Shown in pieces: positions 7,751 to 16,837 of a stretch of 64,000 nucleotides of DNA. Every line of letters begins with the position of its first letter. The stretch's first letter is position 1. The DNA comes from Anaerolineales bacterium (GTDB lineage: Bacteria; Chloroflexota; Anaerolineae; Anaerolineales; Villigracilaceae), in the NCBI GenBank assembly GCA_020634885.1, contig JACKAW010000011.1, forward strand, positions 1 to 64,000. Reading direction: 5' to 3'. The translations under genes and the position numbers were made by a program. The notes under the pieces are model-generated. The model had not been told where the DNA came from. It saw nothing but the letters and a program-made list of their open reading frames with translations, and did not search any database.

Positions 7751-9202
7751 TTAAACTACAGAAGTGGGCAGTAATACAACAAAGGCAGAACCAAAGCCCA
7801 GTTTGGATTCAACCCACACCCTGCCCTGGTGGCTATCCACCACTGATTTGACAATTGCCAATCCCAGCCCAGACCCTTCAACACCTTCGGGGCGATTTGA
7901 AGCACGGAAGAATTTTTCAAAGACCCGGCTTTGTTCATCTGCCGGAATCCCCGGTCCGCTGTCCTGAATTCGTAGAACCAGTTGGTTTTCTTGCATTGCC
8001 ATACCAACTTTGACAATGCCGCCCTCGGGTGTGTATTTAATGGCGTTTCCGAGCAGGTTATCGATCATCTGCCGAATACGAATGGGGTTTGCCCGCAAGG
8101 GTTTCAGGCTGCCTGAAATTTCGGTTTGTATCTGAATATTTTTATTTTTGATCTGGGTATCGAAGACTGCCAGTGAATATTCAAGTACATTTTGCAAATG
8201 CACTGACTCGCGGCGGGTATCAAAGCCTGATTCCAAACGCCCAAGGTCTAGCAGTTCGTTCACCAGGTTGGTCATGTGGTGAACACTGGCTTGAAGCCTT
8301 TTAAGAAATTCCTGCTGCGATTCGTTCAAGGTTCCCACGCGCTCGATCAACTCCATGTACCCCAATACAGAGGTCAACGGTGAGCGCAGGTCGTGAGAAA
8401 CGGTATGCACAAAATCATTCTTAAGTCGGTCTATTTCCTTAATGTAGGAAATATCCTGCATGGTTACGGCACTGCCAATGCGTGGAATGGGAGCATACTG
8501 TGCATTGAATACGCGTCCATCGTCAAAATTAACTTCATGGTATTTCAATACACCATCACGGGCGCGGTCGATCAGGGCGTTTAAATCTGCGTTGGAGATC
8601 ACATCATGGACGTGTTTTCCCTCGATCGGGAATTCACTCAGCCCAAATATTTCATGGATCGTCTGGTTGGCAAACAGGATATTGCGCTTCTCATCCATGA
8701 CAAGCACGCCATCTTGAATATTGGAGATGATCGCCTCCAACTTGCTGCGTTCTGCTTCAGATATCTTTGCCTTTTGCTCCAGTGAAGCCGTGGTGCGTTT
8801 CACCTCACGGCGAAGCCAGTCGCCCAGTTTTCCAGCGCGGATCATGCTGCGCTTGATCTCATTAACAATATCATCCGTTCTAAGAGGGGCGTGTAAATAG
8901 CCGCTCATGCCTGCTTGAATGGCGCTCATCGCCAGTTGTGGGGTTTCCTGGCTGGAATATAAAACGATGGGAATTGTAGGAAAGCGGTCCAGCACATCTG
9001 CCGCAATGGTAAAAACATCACCGCCTTCAAACTGTTCACCCACGACGATCAAGGCGGGAAACGCCTCTTGAATGGATTTATCCATACTTTCGCGGTTATG
9101 TGCAACAGCCACTTCAAAACCCGAAGCGCGCAAAACCCGCATCATTAAATCCAGAGTGGGGGAAGTTTCAAGGGCAAGTAATATCAGATCTTTTTTTGGC
9201 AT
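7751..9202 (-). CDS. Sensor histidine kinase with degenerate receiver, PAS and HisKA-HATPase domains
   Basis: A soluble 483-residue kinase. Residues 1-120 are a receiver fold, but the phospho-acceptor Asp is absent (PALIVVGEQ, Gly55 at its place). A short coiled coil leads to a PAS domain (about 150-255). HisKA follows with HTVSHDLRSPL, phospho-His at 270. The HATPase domain (about 375-483) has the N box (DNLLGNAIKYTPEG), DSGPGIP and GSGLGLAIV. No transmembrane helix is present, so it senses cytosolic input or a partner protein. It follows the REC-GAF gene by 11 nt and is surely co-transcribed. No conventional output regulator is adjacent. Confidence 0.92.
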   Translation of the reverse strand: MPKKDLILLALETSPTLDLMMRVLRASGFEVAVAHNRESMDKSIQEAFPALIVVGEQFEGGDVFTIAADVLDRFPTIPIVLYSSQETPQLAMSAIQAGMSGYLHAPLRTDDIVNEIKRSMIRAGKLGDWLRREVKRTTASLEQKAKISEAERSKLEAIISNIQDGVLVMDEKRNILFANQTIHEIFGLSEFPIEGKHVHDVISNADLNALIDRARDGVLKYHEVNFDDGRVFNAQYAPIPRIGSAVTMQDISYIKEIDRLKNDFVHTVSHDLRSPLTSVLGYMELIERVGTLNESQQEFLKRLQASVHHMTNLVNELLDLGRLESGFDTRRESVHLQNVLEYSLAVFDTQIKNKNIQIQTEISGSLKPLRANPIRIRQMIDNLLGNAIKYTPEGGIVKVGMAMQENQLVLRIQDSGPGIPADEQSRVFEKFFRASNRPEGVEGSGLGLAIVKSVVDSHQGRVWVESKLGFGSAFVVLLPTSVV

Positions 9203-9213
9203 GAATTTTGAGC

Positions 9214-10365
9214 TTATCTAGGTGAAGTGACCGTATTTTCCGATGCGTGGACAAGCTTTATCAGGGAGGTCTTCACTGTTTCGAGCGCTTTCTTTTGATC
9301 CACATTCAAGGAGCCGGGCATTTCGGTCATTAGCAGGTTTAGCGGGTAGCTCGCAGCTTCCACTTCTTTGCGAATGTTCTGACGCAATGCCGCCAGAGAT
9401 GCGTGACGATTTTTCTCTCCAGCACGGGCGGCGTCGGCGGTTTGCTCAATGGCGCGGAACAATCTTGCATTGACCAGTGAGATCGAAATGTAATCTGCCA
9501 TGGCTTCAAGCATGGTCTGTGAATCGCGCGAGAATTCCTTATCTGCCTTCCTCACCACATTCAACAAACCGATCACATCACTCTTGACCTTGATGGGTAC
9601 AACACAAGCCGATTTGCCAAGTGAAGCGATCTTGAATTTTTGCAAGGGCACGCCGTTCATGTGCAGGCTTTCGCCTGAAAGCGAAACCAATGAACTGATG
9701 CCGTCATCGAGAGTTTGATTCATTTTTTTTGCCCAGGCATCGGGCAGCCCATGCTGGGCGCGTACTACATATTGGCTGCCTTTATCTTCGCGGAGGGTCA
9801 GCCAGCACATATCTGCATCGCCGACCTGTAAGGCGCTTTCCAAAATACGGTCAAACAACGTCCGTTGGTCGGTCATGGAGGTGACCGCTTTTGCCACGGA
9901 GAGGATGGTGGTCATATCGCGGAGGCGCGTCTTTAATTCATCGTTCGTTGATTTTAACTGGCGGTCTAATTTCTGGCGCTCGCGTGATTCCTGCGTCTGA
10001 CGCAAGGCGCGTTCAACAATGGATACCACCTCAGCATCGCGCAGGGGCCAGAACATCACATCCATGGCACCCAGACGGAAGGCTTGAATGGCATCATGCT
10101 CCTGCCCTTTTTCTGCGATGACGATCACAGGCGCTTTAATACCCTGAGATTGAAGCGCAGCCAGAAGGTCTTTTCCGCTCAAGCCGGGGAGATTCAAATT
10201 TGCAAGAATCAGGTCTGGCGGAGTCTGAACCGCGAGCTTAATCGCAGAACCGGCGTCTTGCGAAACCGCCACCTGGTATCCAAGCGGACGGAGCGCCTGA
10301 CGTCCGATCAAATCTGCAATATCTGGGTCACTTTCAACAATGAGAATGCGTTCCGCGGAAGGCAT
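9214..10365 (-). CDS. Degenerate receiver - GAF domain regulator
   Basis: A 383-residue protein. Residues 1-122 are a receiver domain whose phospho-acceptor Asp is replaced by Asn56 (PDLILANLNLPG), although the Lys-containing end is preserved. A coiled coil (about 125-165) leads to a GAF domain (about 175-315). The last 65 residues form helices that resemble a histidine-kinase dimerisation domain without the phospho-His. No DNA-binding or catalytic domain is visible, so it may be a sensory partner of the kinase encoded 11 nt downstream. The frame extends upstream to 10452 across the divergent glycosyltransferase start, but AGGAG precedes ATG 10365, so the shorter form was chosen. Confidence 0.88.
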   Translation of the reverse strand: MPSAERILIVESDPDIADLIGRQALRPLGYQVAVSQDAGSAIKLAVQTPPDLILANLNLPGLSGKDLLAALQSQGIKAPVIVIAEKGQEHDAIQAFRLGAMDVMFWPLRDAEVVSIVERALRQTQESRERQKLDRQLKSTNDELKTRLRDMTTILSVAKAVTSMTDQRTLFDRILESALQVGDADMCWLTLREDKGSQYVVRAQHGLPDAWAKKMNQTLDDGISSLVSLSGESLHMNGVPLQKFKIASLGKSACVVPIKVKSDVIGLLNVVRKADKEFSRDSQTMLEAMADYISISLVNARLFRAIEQTADAARAGEKNRHASLAALRQNIRKEVEAASYPLNLLMTEMPGSLNVDQKKALETVKTSLIKLVHASENTVTSPR

Positions 10366-10404
10366 AAAAAATCTCCTGAAAAAAGATTCTAACACCTTTT
10401 CGAT

Positions 10405-10410
10405 TACAAT
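10405..10410 (+). promoter_or_regulatory. -10 box of the glycosyltransferase operon
   Basis: TACAAT ends 7 nt before the ATG. It lies in the 52-bp gap between two divergent genes, again without a ribosome binding site. Confidence 0.5.
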
Positions 10411-10417
10411 TTTGAAT

Positions 10418-11386
10418 ATGGATTTTTCAAGGTTTAATATTGCCGTTGTCATCCCTGCATACCGCGCAGAAGATGAGATTCAAGCCGTGCTTGCGGGCAT
10501 TCCGAAATTTATCCGGCATATCATTGTGGTGGATGATGCCTCACCCGATGCAAGCGCGGCACGGGTAAGAGCCGCCGCAGAGCAAGATGCCCGCATTCAC
10601 TTGATCTGCCATGAAAAAAATCAAGGTGTGGGTGGCGCCATGGTAACAGGGTTCAAAAAAGCGCTCGAACTTGGCATTGAAATTGTAATAAAGCTCGATA
10701 GCGACGGACAGATGGATCCGCAATACATCCCCAGCCTGGTCGCCCCGCTCATCCATGGTGATGCAGATTACGCCAAAGGCAACCGCTTTCGCAATTTTGA
10801 TTCACTGCGGCAAATGCCTTTCATTCGCCGGGTGGGCAACCTGGGTTTGAGTTTTCTCACCAAAGCCGCCACCGGCTATTGGAATGTTTTCGACCCAACC
10901 AACGGGTACTTCGCCATCCGCGCCGATGTGCTGGCGCAATTACCTTTTGAAAAAATAGATAAGGGATATTTCTTTGAAACCTCCATGCTTGCCCGCCTAT
11001 ACCTGCTCGAAGCCCGCGTGCAGGATGTAACCATCCCGGCGCGCTATCGCGGCGAAATCTCCAGCCTTTCCATTCGGCGCGTATTGTTCGAATTCCCATA
11101 TAAACTAACCCATACCCTGGTCAAACGCATCATCGTCAAATATTTCTTTTACGATTTTTCCATGATGGCAATTTACTTATTAACCGGCATACCGCTCTTG
11201 CTGTTTGGGCTTATCTTCGGCAGCATAAAATGGATTCAGTACGCCCGCATCGGCATCGCCGCGCCCACTGGCACAGTCATCCTGCCGACCCTTTCCGTCA
11301 TCCTCGCCATTCAAATTCTGCTTTCCGCCATCGAAATAGACCTGCACGCAGCCCCCAACAAAGCCATCAGCAAAGCGCTGGTGTGA
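10418..11386 (+). CDS. Family 2 glycosyltransferase, DPM1/GtrB-like with two C-terminal membrane helices
   Basis: A 322-residue GT-A enzyme that transfers a sugar from a nucleotide donor, probably onto a lipid carrier at the inner membrane. VVIPAYRAEDEI opens the fold, VVDDASPD near 43 binds the nucleotide, and KLDSDGQMDP near 92 holds the metal-binding DxD-like site. KGNRF, FDPTNGYFAIR and a C-terminal pair of transmembrane helices (about 240-270 and 285-310) place it with polyprenyl-phosphate glycosyltransferases. The chosen ATG gives the standard N-terminus, and an upstream extension would overlap the divergent gene. The next gene begins 1 nt after its stop. Confidence 0.9.
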   Translation: MDFSRFNIAVVIPAYRAEDEIQAVLAGIPKFIRHIIVVDDASPDASAARVRAAAEQDARIHLICHEKNQGVGGAMVTGFKKALELGIEIVIKLDSDGQMDPQYIPSLVAPLIHGDADYAKGNRFRNFDSLRQMPFIRRVGNLGLSFLTKAATGYWNVFDPTNGYFAIRADVLAQLPFEKIDKGYFFETSMLARLYLLEARVQDVTIPARYRGEISSLSIRRVLFEFPYKLTHTLVKRIIVKYFFYDFSMMAIYLLTGIPLLLFGLIFGSIKWIQYARIGIAAPTGTVILPTLSVILAIQILLSAIEIDLHAAPNKAISKALV

Positions 11387-11387
11387 G

Positions 11388-13589
11388 ATGAACCCCCAAC
11401 CCTATATTCCAGGATTCAAACCCGCAGACGAAGGTCCCCTCGCGCGCTTTTTACCTGCGTTGGAAGATGGCGTGGTCTCAGGCTGGCTTTCGGCTCAACC
11501 CTTCGCCGGTAGCTGGCTGCTCGACCCATTTGGATTCTCGCCGAAACTGACTCTCGAAGCTGCCCGCAGCGGATACCGCGTACTCGTCACAGCCAACAAC
11601 CCGGTAACGCGCTTCCTGTTGGAAGTTGCCGCCAACCCGCCGCAACGCGCCGATTTTGTGGCAGCCCTTGCAGACCTTGGCTCAACTAAAAAAGGGGATG
11701 AACGCCTTGAACAACATTTGCAAGCCCTGTATTTCACCCAATGTGAAAAATGCGAAAAACAAATTCCTGCACAAGCCTTCCTCTGGCGCAAAAACGAAGA
11801 GGTTCCCTACGCCAAAATATACACATGCAAACACTGCGGCGATTCGGGTGAGCACATTACCAGCGATGAAGATAAAGATATCGCCCTTCAAATTCAAGCC
11901 ACAGATACCCTGCACCGCACCCGTTTGTTTGAGCGGGTGGTCTCGCTAAAAGACGAAGACCGTATCTATGCCGAAGAAGCCATTAAACATTACCTGCCCC
12001 GCCCGCTGTATGTGATCGGCACGATCTTGAACAAGTTAGACGGCATGAACATCACCCCCGTCCGCAAGCGTGCATTGACAGCTTTACTCCTGCTGGTGTT
12101 CGATGCGGGCAATACGCTTTGGGGGCATCCGGCGGGGCGCCCGCGCCCGAAACAGTTGAGCACACCCAGCCAATTCCGCGAGAACAATTTGTGGGAAATG
12201 CTGGAACGTGGAATCGGCTTGTTTGCCGAATCAGGCTCACCCGTCCCGCTTGAGGCGTGGCCGAATAAAATTCCAGAAACTGGCGGCATCGTCATCTATG
12301 AAGGTCGTCTCAAAGATCTTGCGAATGAGGTCAAAAAAGAAATCCCAATTGCGGCAATGATCGGCTCCATCCCCAGACCCAACCAGGCGTTTTGGACTCT
12401 CTCTGCGTTGTGGGCAGGCTGGCTCTGGGGCAGGGATGCGGTGGAACCGTACAAAACCGCGCTGCGCCGCAGACGTTACGATTGGGCATGGAACGCCACC
12501 GCGCTTTCATCCATGTTCACCCATTTGAACGACCTGCTAGCCGACGGCGTACCCGTCTTTGGATTGATACCCGAGCCCGAAGCGCATTACATGACCTCGG
12601 TGCTGACTGCCGCACAAACCGCAGGGTTTGACTTGGAAAGCGTTGCCCTGCGAACCGAACATGACCCGGCACAAATCCTTTTGAAGAGCGGGAAGAAAAA
12701 GAAACCCGCCGCGTTGGATGTTGAAACCATCCGCACAGCAATGCAAACGCACCTTACAGAACGCGGCGAACCGGCAACTTATCTACACCTGCATACGGCG
12801 GGGCTGATGGCGCTTGCCGAAAAGAATGCGCTCAAACTGAACAATGAAGAATTTGATTTTGCCCTGCGAAAAACACACAACGCCATGGAACAGGCATTGA
12901 AAGGTGCGCATACGTTTACACATCATTCAACAGGTGAGGGCGTGGAAACCGGCACATGGAACCTTGCAAAGCCCGCACATGCAGAATCGCTTTCAGACAA
13001 AGTGGAAGTTGCCATCGTCAATTTTCTACAGAAGAATCGCAGCACCATTTTTTTGGAAGTAGAAAACGAATTGAACGCCCAATTTACAGGGCTGATGACA
13101 CCCTCCAAAGGCTTGATCTATGCCGTATTAAATTCATACGCCGAAAAAGACGGCGGCGCGTGGACGTTGCGAAACGAAGATGCAGCCTCTGCCCGCCGCG
13201 AAGAAATGAAAAGCATCTTCACACAATTGGAAGAGATCGGCAAACGTTTGGAATACGCCGCAAAACTCGATGGCAAACTAATGTACTGGATGGAAGGCAA
13301 TAAACCCATCCGCAAATTTCACATCATGGCTTCGGCATTGATCCACCGCGCGCTCGAACATGATAATGAACAAACCATCATTGTCATCCCTGGCGGGCGG
13401 GCGGCATTGATCGCCTATAAATTGGAACGCGACCCGCAACTGAAACAAAGAATAAAAAAATACAAACTGGTTAAATACCGCCTATTGCGCACCCTGCTCG
13501 AACTACCCATCCTCACCCGCGAAACCATCAACGAACAACTCGCCAGTGATCCGGTTGAAAAAGAGACCGGGCAGATGATGATGTTCTGA
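11388..13589 (+). CDS. Degenerate Zn-ribbon DNA-methylase-like protein (COG1743/DUF1156-like)
   Basis: A 733-residue protein. Residues 45-80 (LLDPFGFSPKLTLEAARSG) resemble the SAM-binding motif I and following helix of Zn-ribbon adenine methylases. A ribbon follows with C119, C122, C147 and C150. Residues about 320-420 look like the second half of the Rossmann core, but the catalytic DPPY motif is replaced by GSIPRPN (326-332). The C-terminal 300 residues are charged and helical and match nothing I know. I infer a methylase fold that has lost catalysis; a different enzyme on the same fold is possible. It is coupled to the glycosyltransferase (1-nt gap), with the CAP lipoprotein gene 17 nt downstream. 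Confidence 0.6.
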   Translation: MNPQPYIPGFKPADEGPLARFLPALEDGVVSGWLSAQPFAGSWLLDPFGFSPKLTLEAARSGYRVLVTANNPVTRFLLEVAANPPQRADFVAALADLGSTKKGDERLEQHLQALYFTQCEKCEKQIPAQAFLWRKNEEVPYAKIYTCKHCGDSGEHITSDEDKDIALQIQATDTLHRTRLFERVVSLKDEDRIYAEEAIKHYLPRPLYVIGTILNKLDGMNITPVRKRALTALLLLVFDAGNTLWGHPAGRPRPKQLSTPSQFRENNLWEMLERGIGLFAESGSPVPLEAWPNKIPETGGIVIYEGRLKDLANEVKKEIPIAAMIGSIPRPNQAFWTLSALWAGWLWGRDAVEPYKTALRRRRYDWAWNATALSSMFTHLNDLLADGVPVFGLIPEPEAHYMTSVLTAAQTAGFDLESVALRTEHDPAQILLKSGKKKKPAALDVETIRTAMQTHLTERGEPATYLHLHTAGLMALAEKNALKLNNEEFDFALRKTHNAMEQALKGAHTFTHHSTGEGVETGTWNLAKPAHAESLSDKVEVAIVNFLQKNRSTIFLEVENELNAQFTGLMTPSKGLIYAVLNSYAEKDGGAWTLRNEDAASARREEMKSIFTQLEEIGKRLEYAAKLDGKLMYWMEGNKPIRKFHIMASALIHRALEHDNEQTIIVIPGGRAALIAYKLERDPQLKQRIKKYKLVKYRLLRTLLELPILTRETINEQLASDPVEKETGQMMMF

Positions 13590-13606
13590 TCCCAAACCTA
13601 TTGACC

Positions 13607-14629
13607 ATGAAAAAGATAATCCCAATCCTCGCTCTTGCCATCGTGCTTTCTGCATGTATCTCTATAGAAACGCAGCCAACCCAAACGCCCGCACCGGCAG
13701 AATTCATCACAGCCACCCTGCCGCCCACCAAAGCCGGTTACGTTTCGCCCACTCCCTCCGCCACGCCCGCCATCACCCTCACACCCACCTTCGCCGTCAC
13801 CATCGACCCAAACTGCAACGATAGCGCCGTACTCCTTCGTGATGTCACCATCCCCGATGGAACCATTCTGCGCGCCGGTGAAACCTTCACCAAGACATGG
13901 GAATTCATGAACAATGGAAGTTGCCCCTGGTATGGATACACCCTCAAATACGCTGCGGGCGACCAAATGTCTGCGCCTCTTTCTGCGCCCGTGCCTGTTA
14001 CGCTGACGAAGGAACTGGTGCAAGTCTCTGTCCAACTCACTGCCCCCTCGGCTGACGGAGAATACACAGGCTACTTTACCCTCAACGACCCCACCGGCAA
14101 AGACGTGCCCATCGGCATTGAAAAAACATTCTGGGTGAAGATACGCGTAGGGAGCGGCGGAACGGTTCCGCAACCGACCACTTCAGGCAGTGTCCCAACC
14201 ACATCTGTGGTGACAGGCGGGAATTGCAGTTATTCACAAAATGCAGATTATGTGAATCAGATCGCTTCTGCGATCAATCAGGAACGCGCCAATGCCGGTC
14301 TGCCCGAACTGACCATCAACCCCATCCTAACCAATGCCGCTCAAGCTCACGCCGCCGGTATGGCGTGCAGCGGGCGCATCAGCCATACCGGCTCAGATGG
14401 TTCTTCGCCCTACGCACGGATTCAAACCATGGGCTACACCCCTTCCTACTACGAAGAGATCATCTACGGGGGCGGCGGTCCGCAGGCGGCAATGACCTGG
14501 TGGATGAACGACCAAATCCACCGTGATGCGATACTCAACCCCAAGTCTACAGAGATGGGTGTGGGGTATGCGTATTATGCCAACGGTTCGTATGGTGATT
14601 ATTTTGCGGTCGAGTTGGGAAGCCCGTAA
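13607..14629 (+). CDS. Lipoprotein with NBR1-type Ig domain and CAP/SCP domain
   Basis: A 340-residue secreted lipoprotein. The signal peptide ends at LSAC (Cys near residue 17), followed by a Thr/Pro-rich spacer. Residues about 70-190 are an Ig-like domain of the N_BRCA1_IG type (ETFTKTWEFMNNGSCPW is its hallmark). Residues about 215-338 are a CAP domain (IASAINQERANAGLPEL, AAGMACSGRISHTG, YEEIIYGG, GVGYAYY). Bacterial CAP domains are extracellular and of uncertain activity. ATG 13607 is preferred over a TTG two codons earlier. A degenerate copy of the 3' end lies at 30145-30212. Confidence 0.9.
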   Translation: MKKIIPILALAIVLSACISIETQPTQTPAPAEFITATLPPTKAGYVSPTPSATPAITLTPTFAVTIDPNCNDSAVLLRDVTIPDGTILRAGETFTKTWEFMNNGSCPWYGYTLKYAAGDQMSAPLSAPVPVTLTKELVQVSVQLTAPSADGEYTGYFTLNDPTGKDVPIGIEKTFWVKIRVGSGGTVPQPTTSGSVPTTSVVTGGNCSYSQNADYVNQIASAINQERANAGLPELTINPILTNAAQAHAAGMACSGRISHTGSDGSSPYARIQTMGYTPSYYEEIIYGGGGPQAAMTWWMNDQIHRDAILNPKSTEMGVGYAYYANGSYGDYFAVELGSP

Positions 14630-14668
14630 AAAGAGGCTCATGTGCTTTTCACATGAGCCTCTTTTTTA
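14628..14668. terminator. Bidirectional terminator between CAP and SGNH lipoprotein genes
   Basis: A stem of about 15 bp (aaaaagaggctcatgt with its complement) around a short loop, with A- and T-tracts on either side. Confidence 0.92.
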
Positions 14669-15535
14669 TTGTAGTATAGGTGTAATGGCATCAAACCATT
14701 TTTGCGCGATGATGTCGTAACCAGCTTGGTTGGGATGATTGCCGTCATCATACAGGGTGGCGGGGTTTGTAAAAATATCGGTTGAGTAAAAGTCTACGGT
14801 GAGAGCGCCGTATTGGGCGGCTTTATCTAGAATGATCTGGTTGTATACACTTGCCTGAGCAGACATGCGATTTAATTCATCTGGTGTAATGGCGACAAAC
14901 GCTTCACCCTTTAATGCAACCGGACGTTTGGATTGATCGTCTAACAGGGCAATCACGACCTGAGCGCCCGTTCCGCGCAGTTGGCTGAGGATTGTGTCGA
15001 TATTCGCCTCAAAATGTTCAGCATCTGCAGCATCCCCGGCATCGTCAATGTCACCGCCAAACTCGTACAAATACCATAAATCATTACTGCCGATCCACAC
15101 CAATGCCAAACCTGCTTTTCCTTGCGCTGTTGCATCTTGCAATTCGCCTACCGCCCGCGTGAGTTGACTCTCCAATCCCTGATCGCCATTGATAAGCGCA
15201 TCTGAATTCCAGCCAGATTGACCAAAATTAGACAGAGTCGAATCTGGGCGGACGCTGTTAATCATATCCAATAAGCGACCGGGATATCCACGCCCTGAGT
15301 CGTCGCCGTCACCTTGGGTAAGGCTATCGCCGAGGGCAACCATGTGAACCGGTCCAGCAGGAAGCGGGGCGGCGGGTTGCAGATTAGTGGGCGGATTATT
15401 CTCCGTTTGAGTCACCACTTCGGTTTGAGGGGCGTCACCAACTGCTTCATCAGTCGTTGGGTCTATTGCAGGAGCAGAACCTGGCAGATTGCAGGCAGAG
15501 AGAAGTAAAGCGAAAAGCAAAATATATTTTTTCAT
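14666..15535 (-). CDS. SGNH/GDSL hydrolase lipoprotein
   Basis: A 289-residue secreted esterase-type hydrolase. A signal peptide ends in the lipobox LSAC (Cys 15), followed by a low-complexity acidic spacer to about residue 60. The GDSL block is MVALGDSLTQGDG (catalytic Ser near 72). NFGQSGW is block II, LVWIGSNDLW is block III with the oxyanion Asn, and DDGNHPNQAGYD near the C-terminus supplies the catalytic Asp and His. Substrates of such lipoproteins are usually acyl or acetyl esters of polysaccharides or lipids. GAGGAC precedes the ATG by 6 nt. A truncated fossil of its first 60 codons lies at 30231-30407. Confidence 0.92.
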   Translation of the reverse strand: MKKYILLFALLLSACNLPGSAPAIDPTTDEAVGDAPQTEVVTQTENNPPTNLQPAAPLPAGPVHMVALGDSLTQGDGDDSGRGYPGRLLDMINSVRPDSTLSNFGQSGWNSDALINGDQGLESQLTRAVGELQDATAQGKAGLALVWIGSNDLWYLYEFGGDIDDAGDAADAEHFEANIDTILSQLRGTGAQVVIALLDDQSKRPVALKGEAFVAITPDELNRMSAQASVYNQIILDKAAQYGALTVDFYSTDIFTNPATLYDDGNHPNQAGYDIIAQKWFDAITPILQ

Positions 15536-15602
15536 GACATGTCCTCAGTTGATCTTTCTTCAAATTATACAGAAGCGATTCTTTTCAGACATGTCAAAGT
15601 TG

Positions 15603-16814
15603 TTATGTCAAAATATTCCTCACCACGGGTTGATATTCGGGGAAGACGTCACTGGTGGCGGGGTTGTTCAGGCGCTTCGACAACACTTCAGAGAGCACAT
15701 CGCGGTAATCGGTGGTTACCGCCAAGTCACCGGGACCGATGAGTTGACCTTCACCAAGTCCGGGCCACTGCCCGTGGACTTTGCCGCCATCCACGTTGCC
15801 GCCCAAGACCATCATCATGCTGCCGTGTCCGTGATCCGTGCCGAGGCTTCCGTTCTCGTAGGCGCGCCGCCCAAACTCAGACATGGTGACGGTGGTCAGT
15901 TTGCTCATGTGGTCTGCCATATCGGCATGGAAGGCGGCGAGACCTTCGGCGAGGTCTTTCATCAGATTTGGCATAAGACCCGTCATTGAGCCTTGTGTGA
16001 AGTGTGTGTCCCAGCCGCCAAGGTCAATGGCAGAGACTTCGAGACCGACTTCCGATTTGATGAGCATGGCGGTTTGTTTGAGGGCGAGACCGAATTCGGT
16101 GTCGGGGTAATTAGTGGAAAGTGGCGAGTGGTAAGTGGATGGATCAAGTTTTTGGAGGGTGTCCATGATGGATAAAGTATCTTGACCGAGTTCATCGTTT
16201 TGATAAACGTAACTTAGCGCGGCTCGCATTTGTTGCAGGGCACGTACATCGCCGCCGAGGTGGAAGTCTGCGATGGAGCGCAGGGCGGAGACGGGGACAC
16301 TTCCGCTCAAACTGCGCTGCGGACGGGTGCCCATGCCCACGGCTCTCAATGGCGACGAGTTGCCGGTGTTCAACGTGGCGAGGTGACGTCCAATCCAACC
16401 CGAGGCGGGACCACGTTCATCGTCCACACCGCGTTCCATCAATTCCATCGCTTTGAAGTGACTGCGCGATTCATCAGGTGCGCCACAAGCGTGAATGATG
16501 GCAAGTTGCTGAGTCTGCCATGCATCAAGCAGCGGACTCATATTGGGATGCAAACCGAAGAAGCCATCCAAATCCACAACTCTTTCTTCTTTCTTCTTTT
16601 TCGAATCATCAGGTCTTGCAATGCCCAAGGTCGGGCGCAATTGATAATAGGCTTCTTCGCCATGCGGCACGACCATGTTGAGCACGTCCGCGGCGCCGCG
16701 CAGGAAGACGACCACGAGCGTATCTCCGCGCGGGGCGGTGTTCTTGGGTGCGAAAGACAGGCGCGGCATCCAGGTTTTTTGTGGGTGTTGGATTAAGGGT
16801 AAGGTTTGTAACAT
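15603..16814 (-). CDS. DUF1501 domain protein
   Basis: A 403-residue protein of the DUF1501 family, which belongs to the alkaline-phosphatase/sulfatase-like superfamily. Visible blocks are TLVVVFLRGAADVLNMVVPHG near the N-terminus, FFGLHPNMSPLL, ACGAPDESRSHF, DLGGWDTHFTQG and LTTVTMSEFGRRAYENGS with GTDHGHGS. The genes almost always pair with DUF1800, as here, and the products are envelope-associated in planctomycetes and Chloroflexota. No clear Tat signal is seen. GGAG precedes ATG 16814; a longer frame to 16883 would start inside a palindromic repeat and is rejected. Four heptamer repeats (16112-16139) encode its STYHSPLSTN segment. Confidence 0.88.
   Translation of the reverse strand: MLQTLPLIQHPQKTWMPRLSFAPKNTAPRGDTLVVVFLRGAADVLNMVVPHGEEAYYQLRPTLGIARPDDSKKKKEERVVDLDGFFGLHPNMSPLLDAWQTQQLAIIHACGAPDESRSHFKAMELMERGVDDERGPASGWIGRHLATLNTGNSSPLRAVGMGTRPQRSLSGSVPVSALRSIADFHLGGDVRALQQMRAALSYVYQNDELGQDTLSIMDTLQKLDPSTYHSPLSTNYPDTEFGLALKQTAMLIKSEVGLEVSAIDLGGWDTHFTQGSMTGLMPNLMKDLAEGLAAFHADMADHMSKLTTVTMSEFGRRAYENGSLGTDHGHGSMMMVLGGNVDGGKVHGQWPGLGEGQLIGPGDLAVTTDYRDVLSEVLSKRLNNPATSDVFPEYQPVVRNILT
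16112..16139. repeat. Heptanucleotide repeats inside the DUF1501 gene, 4 units
   Basis: The units are tagtgga, aagtggc, gagtggt and aagtgga in direct succession. They share the AGTGG core with the intergenic array at 18434-18510. Confidence 0.75.
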
Positions 16815-16837
16815 AAGATCTCCAATAAAATTTTTCC

